Shown piece after piece: positions 1 through 10,258 of a DNA stretch of 13,993 nt (position 1 is its first letter; each line of letters starts with the position of its first letter). The notes beneath the pieces are model-generated. The model was not told where the DNA came from. It saw only the letters and a list, made by a program, of their open reading frames with translations, and made no database searches. The translations under genes were made by a program, and so were the position numbers. The stretch spans positions 1 through 13,993 of the forward strand of contig JNEM01006482.1 in assembly GCA_000697335.1 (NCBI GenBank). Reading direction: 5' to 3'. The stretch comes from Conidiobolus incongruus B7586. Lineage: Eukaryota > Entomophthoromycota > Entomophthoromycetes > Entomophthorales > Conidiobolaceae.

Positions 1-1005
1 ATAAGATATTATAAATTTTTTTGACCAAATAAGCTACTAATTATCTAGTCAATTTAAAAAAATAAATGTTTAATAAATTACTATATTTTGTGTATATAAT
101 GATAATAATAATATTAATAAAAAGTTAATATAAACAAGTTAAGAAAATATTTTAAAGTTTAATATTCTTTATAAAGTTAATATAGTTTATAAAGATTTTA
201 AAATTAATCAATAAAATATAATATGAAAAATATTATTTATGGCTAGTTTGATAAATGATTTTATTTTCTCAGATTTTTGTTATTATTATATTTTTTAAAA
301 TAATATTATAAAATATCATTAATTTGGTATTATATATTAATATTAATATTAATATTTTTAAATATAGTGTTTTATTTTAGTAAAATAATACCAATTTTTT
401 CATTTTGGTTTTAATATAGATATATTGTTTTACTAATATTATATAATTCAAGTTTTAAAATCAAAAAAATATGACAAAATATTTAATAAGATATATATTT
501 CAATAAAATAAGAAAATAAATTAATTGTAACTAAAAAAATAATATATTAGAATTAATTTAATTCCAAAATTCAATTTTATCAAAGAGAAAATTTATATTT
601 GATATTTTAATAATATTAAATTTACAAACCCTCATCAAAAAATATTTTTATTTTAAAAATTATAATTATTTTTTTTAATTATAACTAAAAACTAATTGAC
701 TAATACTTATTAATTCATTAATTCATTAGCACATTAAATTATAACATCATCACAATTATACTTCATTGCCATAAAGTTAAATAATTTACTTTTTCCATTC
801 CCCAAGATCATGCACTAACCTAGAAACCATGACCAGTGTGATATCACAATTTTCATCTAAATAATAGTTCTCCCTTGCCCCTACTACTTCCGTTATTTTA
901 TATACCTATAATAGAACTCGTACTATTTGATATTAATGGAGTATATCTTTTTCTACTTCGCATGAATCTATCTGTTTCATATCTTACTCAATCTTAAATC
1001 ATACA
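1..1005. other. AT-rich intergenic DNA, no gene seen
   Basis: No credible coding frame is visible on either strand. The stretch is mostly A/T runs with a short imperfect TATTAA tandem repeat near 335-356. From about 780 to 1005 the composition becomes less AT-rich and C/T-rich on the plus strand, leading into the GC island that follows. No promoter or RNA gene could be identified. Confidence 0.6.
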
Positions 1006-1160
1006 CTAACTACTGCCATCGCGCAACGACTTGTCGAGCATGTTTCCCTCTTCGCTAGCTTGTTTCTGCAAGCTATCACAGCTCTCATTGCTGAAAGGAT
1101 GGCTGCCGTAGCTATCCGGGCGCTCAGGCTGGTGACATTCATTATTCAATTCCAACTAAA
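1006..1160. other. GC-rich island with three consecutive hairpins, unknown nature
   Basis: Bases 1011-1140 contain 70 G/C of 130 (54%), far above the surrounding DNA. On either strand they can fold into three back-to-back hairpins: 1056-1075 (7-bp stem, 6-nt loop), 1079-1093 (4-bp stem, 7-nt loop) and 1097-1117 (8-bp stem with one wobble, 5-nt loop). On the minus strand a 49-codon frame runs from 1155 to a stop at 1008-1006. It is preceded by a TTTAG acceptor-like site, contains a donor-like GTTAGT at 1010-1005, and uses many G/C-ending codons, unlike the genes nearby. The plus strand is also open here, giving a hydrophobic peptide. It could be a structured RNA, an isolated exon or a gene remnant; I recognise no family. 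Confidence 0.35.
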
Positions 1161-3745
1161 CTAAAATCATTGACAAAAGATATTTTTAAATTTTAATGGA
1201 TAATTATATTAGAAACAGCTAGAATATTTTCAAGTTTGAATTTGAGAATTTAATATAATTTAAATCTCATTATTAATTAATTTTAATTTTACAATATTCA
1301 CAAAAATAGTTTTGGATACTAATTTGTGATATTTTTATAAATAATTAATAAAATTTAATTGTTGAAAATGTTAAAATGTGAATCGTCTTTGGTTCTTAAT
1401 CGTTATTTGTTAATAATATAATTTCAAAAGAATTAATCCAATCGTTGGATTAAAAATTTTTTTTAGTCTCATTTGAAATCAAATTTGTTAATAATTTTTG
1501 ATTTCAATATCTATTATATCACTGGTTAATCATTAAATGAACCTTTTGATAAGTATTAAATTGACAAAATATTCAGTTATATAAAATATATTTAGGTTAT
1601 ATTAATAAGTACTTAGATTTTAATTTTGAAATTTTTATGACATTAATTATACAATTAAGCGTATACTACCTGAGTTTGGGTATTATTTACATCATGGTTT
1701 TATTCATTTGGCAAAAAATAAACAAATATGAAATAATTATTCACAAAAGATCGTAGTATGAGGAATTTTAAAATATCAGCAAAAACTTATAAGTCAGTAC
1801 TTGGATATCATTATGGAAGTGTTTATCATTCAACAAATTAGTTCCATAGATTGTTGACAAAGCAATAGAATAATTTTTTAATGAATAACTCTGATTTTAT
1901 TTCTATTTTTGGGTAAACTTAGTTGTTTTAAATAATTTTAAATAAATTCAGCAAGGTTAGCTATAAATTGATATTTATTGTTTATAGCCAGTCAGAAATC
2001 TTTTAATATGATATTATTAAATACATTGATACAAAATTTTTTTCATTAATAGTGGAGATTAGTCTAATTAGCATAACTATTTCATATGTTAAAAATTATA
2101 ATATACCATTTACATTAATCTAATATCGAATAAGTATTTAGATTGATTTTATGCAAACAATATATTTCAAGGTACTTTATGTTATTAAGAGACAAGAGCC
2201 TCTGCTTTCATCAAGTATCTTTACAAAAACGCAATACACTGATCATTTTTCTCTCACATACTGATTGACTTATCATTCGTTTGTTGATTGGCTATTCGGC
2301 CAAGCCATTGTATTAACACCTCAATTACTTTATCCGATATACCTTACAAAAGCCTGGAATTTAGATAATTCAAAACAAGATCAGCTCGATACGGGTCCTC
2401 TTCACTATTTGATATAACCAAAAAAAATCTATCTTTTAGCCCATCTTATAGCCTAATATCCCGTATCGTCTCTCTCTATTAATTTCCACCAGAACATTTC
2501 TTCTCAAGTATTGTTTTTTGATTTAATGTATATTTCATTGAATTATATATCCAAATTAGTCACAAACAATATTTAATATCAAACATTGTTTTTATTATCA
2601 AGTATGAGAAATAATCTGAATCAAACTGAATTCAAATAAGTGAATTAATCAAATAATTTTATAAAGTTAAAATGAAAATATATAAACGAATATTTAAGTA
2701 TTGTCGTGAACCTTGTTATAAATGAGCTTTAAACAACTAATATAAGGATTATTTATAAATGTTGATTCGTGAAAGTTGTCATATTAGTAAAACAATTATC
2801 CATATCTTGGATGTTGTAATAATCTGAATTTTGATAAGAAAATATTATAAATATCATGTATTATTGACGAATAACTCATAAAATATTCAAAATAAATAAA
2901 GATTGAGTAATTGCTATAATAAATTTTCTTTGCAATCTTTATTGTATAAATACAAAATTGATTATTTTAAACAAGATTAATCCAGTATTTATGAAATGGA
3001 ATAATCAAATTATAATGTGATCTTTTGATATCAAAATTATATTTATATTTTTACACCATTGAATCTATCAAAGATATTTTATAATAACAAAATGAAAGAC
3101 ATTTAATTGAAAATAGACAATAATAAGAGAATAACCTATAATTGAGGGAATAATATATAATATCAAACATCATTGATATTAAATTGATGTTTTAAAATCT
3201 ATAATTAAAGGGTAAAAAAATAATTTCAGAATTTCGTCCAATTTTAAAAATAGGTTTTTCTTATTATAGCTTTACCGAGATGTATTATAAATATAATGTG
3301 ATAATTGAATATAGATTATGCTCTGATTAATTATTACATTCATTTGAAAAATGAATCATTAATTTTTTTCACATAATTATTAAATCATTTGTCTGATTAA
3401 TTAACAACATCCAATTTACAAGATCAAAAATATCAAAGTAATAATATATAAAAATATTATTATAATAATAGTAAAATATTCTTTAATAAATTATATTATC
3501 CATGAACTGTAAAATTTAATGAATTAATTGATTTCAAACAGTAACATTTAAAAATGAAAATAACTGATATTTATTCTAATCTGAGACAACTTCAATTTTT
3601 TTCAATACATTGCAATTGTGGTTCAAATTGAATTATCTTGAATATATTTTTAGAATTGATTAGTAACTTGAAATATTTGAAATTGATTTAGCTTTATTAA
3701 ATGCTCGATATGTGATATTCACATGAACTTCCCGACTGAATTGAG
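1161..3745. other. Long AT-rich intergenic region
   Basis: About 2.6 kb with no frame that I can support as a gene. The segment 2160-2520 is less AT-rich and C/T-rich on the plus strand, and it contains the inverted repeat listed separately. Very short open stretches, such as one around 1757-1840, look like chance. Confidence 0.55.
2387..2468. repeat. GC-rich 9-bp inverted repeat around a 64-nt loop
   Basis: CGATACGGG at 2387-2395 is matched exactly by its reverse complement CCCGTATCG at 2460-2468. Such a GC-rich stem is unexpected in DNA this AT-rich. The 82-nt unit could be a stem-loop RNA or the ends of a tiny element. No target-site duplication is evident beside the arms and the interior does not fold as a tRNA, so its role is unknown. 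Confidence 0.45.
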
Positions 3746-3753
3746 TATATAAA
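3746..3753 (+). promoter_or_regulatory. TATA box of the six-cysteine secreted protein gene
   Basis: TATATAAA lies 58 bp (first base) upstream of the ATG at 3804. This is close to the TATA-to-ATG distances of the other genes in the window, which supports both the promoter and the chosen start. Confidence 0.65.
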
Positions 3754-3803
3754 CACAGAATCAATAGCCAAAGAAATTATACTCTGATTACAAATAATTG
3801 AAT

Positions 3804-4139
3804 ATGAAAATTTTCGCCTTTTCCATCCTGGCTCTTGTTCAATCCACTGTTGCTGCCGATTGCCAAGACAATGGGATTGAAAGAGTCCACTATGATGCCA
3901 AACATGGTTACTCTTTCGTTAATTGTTCTAATGTAGATAGAAACGGATGCCCTATGGATCTCAGCAACCCTGAGGGGTTCATTTATGAAACAAGATGCTA
4001 CAAATCCAACGATAGCTCCACCGGTCAATCTGAACCTACCAGAAAGAAATTTTATAACTGCGTAAATGATAAACAATTGAATGAATTTTATAATGGAATG
4101 AGAAGTATGGGTTGGAAATGCTATATGGCTATACCCTAA
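3804..4139 (+). CDS. Small secreted six-cysteine protein, unknown family
   Basis: The product is 111 residues, starting at the ATG at 3804; the open frame reaches back to a TTG at 3798, which is an unlikely start in a eukaryote. Residues 1-18 form a clear signal peptide (MKIFAFSILALVQSTVAA) with likely cleavage before D19. The mature part has six cysteines (C20, C41, C49, C65, C86, C106), enough for three disulfides, and two N-glycosylation sequons (N40-C-S and N69-D-S). There is no transmembrane segment after the signal. It is therefore probably exported and disulfide-stabilised. It lacks the CGG module of the two secreted proteins near the right end. I do not recognise the family; an effector-like or surface role would be speculation. 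A TATA box at 3746 and AATAAA at 4188 frame it as a complete intronless gene. The long reverse-strand frame over it (3777-4181) is an antisense shadow. Confidence 0.85.
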   Translation: MKIFAFSILALVQSTVAADCQDNGIERVHYDAKHGYSFVNCSNVDRNGCPMDLSNPEGFIYETRCYKSNDSSTGQSEPTRKKFYNCVNDKQLNEFYNGMRSMGWKCYMAIP

Positions 4140-4187
4140 AGGAGGGCATGAATGATCATCATATGATTTATACAAATGCATTAATCA

Positions 4188-4193
4188 AATAAA
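4188..4193 (+). terminator. AATAAA polyadenylation signal
   Basis: AATAAA lies 48 nt past the TAA stop of the six-cysteine protein gene and is the first canonical signal downstream. Confidence 0.5.
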
Positions 4194-6322
4194 TGAGCTT
4201 TAATTATACTTTTTGAAATGCATGGTATATAGGAACTAAACTATTTGGATTGATTGAATGAATTGTTTTATCATAATAAAAGTTGGAAAGAAATTAAGTT
4301 AATACTTTAATAGAATATAAATAGATTATTAAATACAATGCAGATTATATCATAAATATAATAAACAAACTATTTGGTCCTTATTTTATAATCAAGAGCC
4401 AGATAGTTGCATTGTTTGAAATAAATGCTGATTTATGCAATAAATTTATTAATCAAGAAATATAATTATTCTTTTTATAGTTTTTAAACCAGAAAATAAT
4501 TCTTAACATGATATTAATATAGCTTAGTTGTAAAAGCGATATTTGAAAGATTCCAATTTACTAATCCTTCTCAAAAATATTCAATTGATTTATTAATTTG
4601 TCAATGATCAAAGTTATTATGTGAAGTTTATATTAGATTAACACGACTAATTATTGGTCACTTTTAAATATTTTATTTGAATATAATTTAAAATTATATA
4701 ATATATGGTTGTTTCGAGATGCAACCCTAATGGGTCCTTGAAATAAACATTGGTTTGATCAATAAGTCTGAACTAATGCATAAGTAATTGATATTCCTTT
4801 TGAACGAGTACTATATACCTTGTTGATAATCACATGGCGATTTGGTCATACTTACTCATCTGATAGATTGGATTAATAACTTATCTCTGAACATATTTCA
4901 GATAAATGTTATACCAACATTTTTTTTACCAATATCATGATTAGTTAATGATCCAGTAATCATTTTGATTTCTAAATTTGCCTAATTATCATTAGGTCAT
5001 ATTGATATTGTCATTTTGGTTTTATCAAATTTTATTATATTCCTCATTGTAAACAAAATTAACAATTATAAAAAATTAATTTTATATTGCATTATCAAAT
5101 TATAATGAATTGGAAAATGTAACCATTGTTCTGAGAATTTGTGTTACTAATTAATTTTGATCAGGTTCGAATTATGAAAGACTTAATTGACTTAGGAGAT
5201 TAGCAGATCTAAAATAACCTAGTTTTTAGAATGATATTTAAAATAGATTATAATTCTATTTTATCTTCAGTTTGACAAATTATTTAATCAATTATTTTAT
5301 AATTCAAAGTTCCTTCAAAAAATTCATTAAATTATTCGAATTTTGATAGAATAGTTAATTTTATCCAGCTTATATCAGTGATGTTGAATAATATTGAATT
5401 TTTTAAGTTAAAAATAATTATTATCAATATAATAAATAGGAAAGTTTTAATATTTTAACATCCAAATAAAGAATATACAGTTTAATATGTTTTATAATAA
5501 TATTAATTACTCTGTATTTTTTTGAGTTCCCAATTATGTTTTATTACCTTATATTGCTAAATTCTTTAAAATCTCATACTTTATATAATATAGAAAAATA
5601 TTAAATAGGGTTGTAAAAGGGTTAAATCTATGATGGATATTATGAAAAGATTTATATGTTTACCTTTAATATATAATTAAACAACTTCAAATGATAATTG
5701 AGATTAAAAATATATATAAATATAATAGAATAATGATTAACAAAATATTGATACGTTAATATATTAATTGTTCAATGCAATTTCAATGATTTGAATATTT
5801 GATTATTTTGTACAGAAATACAATATAAATGTCAAATTAAAGGACAATCAAAAAATATAAATTTTTATCATAAATCAATGTTATGAATACACGCATATTA
5901 TTTCAATAAGAATAAATCTAACACAAACTCTGGTTCTGCTCTAACTTATTATCATCATATTCTACTTGTGTATTTTTGGAAAATTTTTTTTCTAAAACGA
6001 TGTAGTTTGTTTGAATAATTATTATATAGGTACTTACACAATATCTATGAACAAGAATATAGAGATTGCTCTTGTGATTGATCAAATTTACCGCTTAACA
6101 TTTAACTGGCAAATTCAAAATCAGTTAAATAGAAAAATTGCCATCAAAGATAGGCTATCATTTGATTGAAAAACTTCAAAGGTATATATTGATTAGATAG
6201 CTTGACTTTGATTAATGATATATTTATCATACAATATCGGTAAATTTCAACTTTTTGGACGATAGGTTATATGCATATTAAATAATATGATAATAATAAT
6301 AATAATCAAAATCCTCAGTGGG
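4194..6322. other. AT-rich intergenic region, no gene seen
   Basis: About 2.1 kb of A/T-dominated sequence with no coding frame that I can support. A B-box-like GGTTCGAATTA at 5164 has no matching T-arm or acceptor stem, so no tRNA is called. A short TAA microsatellite is present near 6289-6305. Confidence 0.55.
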
Positions 6323-6328
6323 TATAAA
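6323..6328 (+). promoter_or_regulatory. Relict TATA box of the GST pseudogene
   Basis: TATAAA lies about 59 bp before the point where similarity to the GST start codon would fall. That is roughly where the intact copies carry their TATA boxes, so this looks like a surviving promoter remnant. Confidence 0.4.
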
Positions 6329-6381
6329 AAGATCAATATTATCGGTAATAATGCAATATCACATATTTAAAATAAATTTAT

Positions 6382-6790
6382 ATCTCAAAATTGTATCTCT
6401 CTTTACACCTGAGTTCATTTAAACAATAAAAGGATATCTATTGCATTGGGAATCCTAGGTATCATTTATGAAGTTCATAACTTCTCATTTGAAAAAATCG
6501 GCAAGAAAGAGCTAGTTATTGAAAGACGATCCCAATAGCAAAATACCTGCAATAGTTGAACATTCAATATTGATTTTTTAATATTAGGATCTGGTGCTAT
6601 TTTAATTGGTGGAGCTACAATCCTGAGGAGAAATTGTGGTCCAAAGGCCTCAAACTCCAGACTGAAGTTGCTCAATTGAAAATTTTTTGAATGGTTGATA
6701 TTAATCCAATTGGAGGGTCAAGCTCATCATTTCTCTATTACAGTATTTTAAAAACAAATGTCAACAATAAATAAAACCCATGATCCGGAA
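6382..6790 (+). pseudogene. Decayed glutathione S-transferase (Ure2p/Nu-like) pseudogene
   Basis: Pieces of the neighbouring GST can be followed in order but in different frames. Around 6385-6410 the DNA resembles the first codons, with the ATG lost. Bases 6434-6499 encode ISIALGILGIIYEV and onward (intact copy: ISIALELLEIPYKV). Bases 6528-6566 encode DPNSKIPAIVEHS (NPNSKIPAIIDHS), including the cis-proline motif. Bases 6587-6604 encode GSGAIL (ESGAIL). Bases 6619-6678 encode NPEEKLWSKG...LQTEVAQL (DPEYKLWPKD...LQSEVIQW). Bases 6710-6739 encode LEGQAHHFSI (FEGQAHHFAL). Between them are at least three or four frame changes, several in-frame stops and lost segments, for example the TPNGH catalytic loop. 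Similarity fades near 6763-6790, so the C-terminal 100 or so residues are unrecognisable. It cannot make a working enzyme. It has drifted well away from the two intact copies, which implies an older duplication. Confidence 0.88.
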
Positions 6791-7654
6791 AATAATGCCC
6801 CATTTTGTAATTAACCCATCTATTATTCATCAGATTTTTAAACTCTACCAAAAAATTTTTCAGGTTTTAACGACTGATTTCGGGATCAAGTCAATATTTA
6901 CATTGATTAAAAAATAGCTTTAGAGTCACAAATATACTTATATTTAGGCTTATTATTTTTATGTATTAATGGTATATTTTTGAATTCTGATGGTATTTAT
7001 CTGATAAAAAGGATGGGTCAATTTTTAAATGATTTGACTTTAGCAATTATATAGTATTTTATAAGAATATATCTAACTATAATAAAAATTTTTTTGTGTT
7101 AATTGGAAAATTTTTCATTATTGAAATTGAATATATTCCAATAATTTGTAGACTAGTTAATGATAATTCAGAAGAATGTTGATTATGAACATTAGTGTAT
7201 TACATTATGTATAATAGTATTCTATATTGATTTGAATATCCTCTTAATATCTTTGCATTTGGCTTTATTCTATATAAATTGAAGATTAGAAATGCAATAG
7301 CGAATAGATTGAGAAAAATTTCAAAATCGACTATATTTTAAATTGAAATTACTAATAATGTCAATGATAATCATAAAATACTTGATAAAAGCTTTAAAAT
7401 AATTTGATATTTACTTTTTAATATTTAGTTTATCATTTCCCTATAAATTATCAGTTTTATTAAATAAATATATTTCCAACATAATAAAAATAAAATAGTA
7501 TATATAGTTGTAGTTAATAATAAAGAGTTGGATAATATAGTTAGTAATTTTCTTAACTAAGATATATATAATAAAATTATAAAAGAAGCTCAATTTAATA
7601 ATTTGAATTCATCACGATATAGAAAGCTTATCAGACTACTATTAATAATTGAGA
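6791..7654. other. AT-rich spacer between GST pseudogene and intact GST copy
   Basis: No coding frame or RNA gene is visible. The missing C-terminal half of the pseudogene might once have lain at the left edge, but no segment of it can be recognised here. Confidence 0.5.
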
Positions 7655-7659
7655 TATAG

Positions 7660-7665
7660 TTTATT
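7660..7665 (-). terminator. AATAAA polyadenylation signal of the reverse-strand GST
   Basis: The plus strand reads TTTATT, so AATAAA lies 28 nt past the TGA stop on the minus strand. It sits within an 11-base string, AATAAACTATA, that is also present at the same relative place after the other GST copy. Confidence 0.6.
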
Positions 7666-7692
7666 CAATAATATAATTTGGGTGAAAAGCGG

Positions 7693-8418
7693 TCAATTGG
7701 TGAAAGATCCATAAATAGTCTCTTTAGCTTCTTCAAGTGCTTTCTTATACTTTTCAGGATCGTTCCTAGTAGCAATATAGTGACTTGGTTCTGGAACATT
7801 CATTCCTTTGACAAACTTGGGATGTTGATCAAGATTGTATAACCATGCTTTGACATTAGGGAAGTCATTATAGTCAATTCCAAGGTTGTAAGCATATCCT
7901 ACATATGAATAAGATGCAATATCTGCAATGGTTAATTGATCACCAACTAAATATTTTCTCCCTTCGAGTCGAAGATTCAGTACAGAGAACAAACGCCTGG
8001 TTTCATTGATATATCTATTGATAGCATATTCAATCTTGATTGGAGCAGCAAGAGCAAAGTGATGAGCTTGACCTTCAAATGGACCAATACCAGCCATTTG
8101 GAACATCACCCATTGAATTACTTCAGATTGAAGTTTATCGTCCTTAGGCCACAATTTATATTCAGGATCATGATGATGAGCCAAGTAGAGCAAAATAGCA
8201 CCAGATTCAAACACTGGGAAATCACCATTAGAGTGATCGATAATAGCAGGAATTTTACTATTAGGGTTGATCTTGACAAACCAATCTTCCCTTGCAGCAA
8301 GTTGTTCCCAAGATAGTTCGTAGACCTTGTAAGGAATTTCTAAGAGTTCTAAAGCGATAGAAATCTTATGACCATTAGGAGTTCCATGAGTGTATAAAGA
8401 AATAATAGGTTGAGTCAT
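7693..8418 (-). CDS. Glutathione S-transferase, Ure2p/Nu-class (YfcG-like), copy 1
   Basis: A 241-residue cytosolic GST-fold protein with no signal peptide. The N-terminal thioredoxin-like domain (about residues 4-88) carries THGTPNGHK, in which T13 and N15 match the glutathione-contacting Thr and Asn of YfcG. It also carries NPNSKIPAI with cis-proline P57, and ESGAIL (E71-S72) for the glutathione gamma-glutamyl group. The helical C-terminal domain (about 95-215) has GQAHHF near 116-121 and the LTIADI motif with D166, the usual N-capping core. The family conjugates glutathione, reduces disulfides or acts on peroxides; YfcG is mainly a disulfide reductase, and that activity is inferred here. 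The start is the first ATG of the frame and aligns exactly with copy 2. The gene is divergent from copy 2 across a 1.08 kb spacer. Its C-terminus ends YGSFTN and differs from copy 2. TATA is at 8494-8487 and AATAAA at 7665-7660. Confidence 0.95.
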   Translation of the reverse strand: MTQPIISLYTHGTPNGHKISIALELLEIPYKVYELSWEQLAAREDWFVKINPNSKIPAIIDHSNGDFPVFESGAILLYLAHHHDPEYKLWPKDDKLQSEVIQWVMFQMAGIGPFEGQAHHFALAAPIKIEYAINRYINETRRLFSVLNLRLEGRKYLVGDQLTIADIASYSYVGYAYNLGIDYNDFPNVKAWLYNLDQHPKFVKGMNVPEPSHYIATRNDPEKYKKALEEAKETIYGSFTN

Positions 8419-8486
8419 TTTATTTTTGTTAGATTAGAGCAAATTGTGATTTGATATTGTAAAGAATCGATCAAGCCATATCAACT

Positions 8487-8494
8487 TTTATATA
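8487..8494 (-). promoter_or_regulatory. TATA box of GST copy 1
   Basis: On the minus strand the sequence reads TATATAAA, with its first base 76 bp upstream of the ATG at 8418. The region around it is not obviously similar to the promoter of copy 2. Confidence 0.6.
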
Positions 8495-9431
8495 CCTGAA
8501 TTCATTAATACCCTTTATTATTCAATTTAATTTTTAATATAATAATATTGCTTTTGAATTTATAATATGAAAAATCATATAATTAATGGTATAAATTTCA
8601 AAATTCTCATATTAGGATAAATTGATTCGGAAGAATATTTTTATAAATTTCTAACTATAGAAATTTATTAATTGTCTCATTTGACAAATAATTCTCATAA
8701 ATAATAATTGAAATTTTTACTAATTGTGTTAATATCAGACTGAGTTTCAATAAATGGAAATATTTAAATTAGAAGTGATTTTTCCTTTAATAGAAAAAAC
8801 TATCTAAAATATCATGTTTTTACGTTTACAGATTTTTTCAAGCGTCTTCAGTACTTTATTATGATTCAAAATTAAACAATCTGAGGTTATTGATTGTAAT
8901 ATTTCCACAGTTATATAATTAAGAATTAATTATATACTCGATATATATTAAATTCAAAATAATAATGGGTATTTGTTAATTTATATTAAAATTCTGTTTC
9001 AATTTATAAATACATTTTATCATCTTAAATGTAATTAACAAGTTTATTTATTTTATGTTTTCTCTTTAATTATCATATTGTTTTTAGATATAACGAAAAC
9101 ATTTTTACACATTTTTGAATACAACATGGATACTTTTTATGAAATCTATAATAATTTCTGATTTACCATATATTATAACCATTGAAAATATTGTAAATAA
9201 AGATATGTTATTTCTATTTGTGAAAATATAAGAGATCCTAAACCATGTGATAGGTTATATTTTATCGATAGTATCCATTTATGGTAATAATTTGAATAAT
9301 TGAATTTATTACTTAAATCAACCAATCCATTAATCCGAATTATACTGATGCAAAAGTAAGGTTATGGTTATTTAATTAAAATCATGGATGTTTGATTGAA
9401 AATATTGAATTTTGGATTTAAGTGAATATAG
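8495..9431. promoter_or_regulatory. Divergent spacer between the two GST genes
   Basis: The 1.08 kb between the two start codons is AT-rich and has no open frame worth calling. It must hold the upstream regions of both genes. I see no shared operator-like motif and no detectable mirror symmetry, so the inverted-repeat arms stop close to the start codons. Confidence 0.45.
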
Positions 9432-9437
9432 TATAAA
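9432..9437 (+). promoter_or_regulatory. TATA box of GST copy 2
   Basis: TATAAA starts 69 bp upstream of the ATG at 9501, the spacing seen for the other genes of the window. Confidence 0.6.
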
Positions 9438-9500
9438 TAGTCAAACCATCAATTGTGGCAGTTAAGTTATCTTATAAATCACTTTAAAAAATAGTTTCCA

Positions 9501-10226
9501 ATGACTCAACCTATTATTTCTTTATACACTCATGGAACTCCTAATGGTCATAAGATTTCTATCGCTTTAGAACTCTTAGAAATTCCTTACAAGGTCTACG
9601 AACTATCTTGGGAACAACTTGCTGCAAGGGAAGATTGGTTTGTCAAGATCAACCCTAATAGTAAAATTCCTGCTATTATCGATCACTCTAATGGCGATTT
9701 CCCAGTGTTTGAATCTGGTGCTATTTTGCTCTACTTGGCTCATCATCATGATCCTGAATATAAATTGTGGCCTAAGGACGATAAACTTCAATCTGAAGTA
9801 ATTCAATGGGTGATGTTCCAAATGGCTGGTATTGGTCCATTTGAAGGTCAAGCTCATCACTTTGCTCTTGCTGCTCCAATCAAGATTGAATATGCTATCA
9901 ATAGATATATCAATGAAACCAGGCGTTTGTTCTCTGTACTGAATCTTCGACTCGAAGGAAGAAAATATTTAGTTGGTGATCAATTAACCATTGCAGATAT
10001 TGCATCTTATTCATATGTAGGATATGCTTACAACCTTGGAATTGACTATAATGACTTCCCTAATGTCAAAGCATGGTTATACAATCTTGATCAACATCCC
10101 AAGTTTGTCAAAGGAATGAATGTTCCAGAACCAAGTCACTATATTGCTACTAGGAACGATACTGAGAAGTATAAGAAAGCACTTGAAGAAGCTAAAGAGA
10201 CTATTTTTGAATCTTTTAAAATCTAG
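9501..10226 (+). CDS. Glutathione S-transferase, Ure2p/Nu-class (YfcG-like), copy 2
   Basis: A 241-residue protein identical to copy 1 over residues 1-220, so it has the same glutathione site (T13, N15, P57, E71-S72) and the same C-terminal helical domain with D166. Substitutions are confined to the tail: T221 for P, F236 for Y, E237 for G, and KI for TN at the end. It stops with TAG, whereas copy 1 stops with TGA. The tail lies past the catalytic fold and could affect dimer contacts, stability or partner choice; that is inference. The two proteins should have essentially the same chemistry, so any difference in use would come from their unlike promoters or the tails. The gene looks intact and intronless, with TATA at 9432 and AATAAA at 10253. 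Confidence 0.95.
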   Translation: MTQPIISLYTHGTPNGHKISIALELLEIPYKVYELSWEQLAAREDWFVKINPNSKIPAIIDHSNGDFPVFESGAILLYLAHHHDPEYKLWPKDDKLQSEVIQWVMFQMAGIGPFEGQAHHFALAAPIKIEYAINRYINETRRLFSVLNLRLEGRKYLVGDQLTIADIASYSYVGYAYNLGIDYNDFPNVKAWLYNLDQHPKFVKGMNVPEPSHYIATRNDTEKYKKALEEAKETIFESFKI

Positions 10227-10252
10227 TTGTTTTGGCTCAAATTATAGAATTC

Positions 10253-10258
10253 AATAAA
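10253..10258 (+). terminator. AATAAA polyadenylation signal of GST copy 2
   Basis: AATAAA begins 27 nt after the TAG stop and is embedded in AATAAACTATA, the same string found after copy 1. Confidence 0.6.

Noticed and set aside
1757-1840. Short open frame that reads like a protein fragment (TYKSVLGYHYGSVY)
   Set aside because: Fewer than 40 codons, no supporting neighbours and no recognisable family; chance is the simpler explanation.
5161-5185. Possible tRNA B-box (GGTTCGAATTA)
   Set aside because: No T-arm stem, anticodon arm or acceptor stem could be formed around it.
7693-10226. Antisense and out-of-frame open stretches over both GST genes (for example 8059-8316, 9603-9860)
   Set aside because: They mirror each other only because the GST DNA is duplicated; the enzyme frame explains the sequence and carries the conserved motifs.
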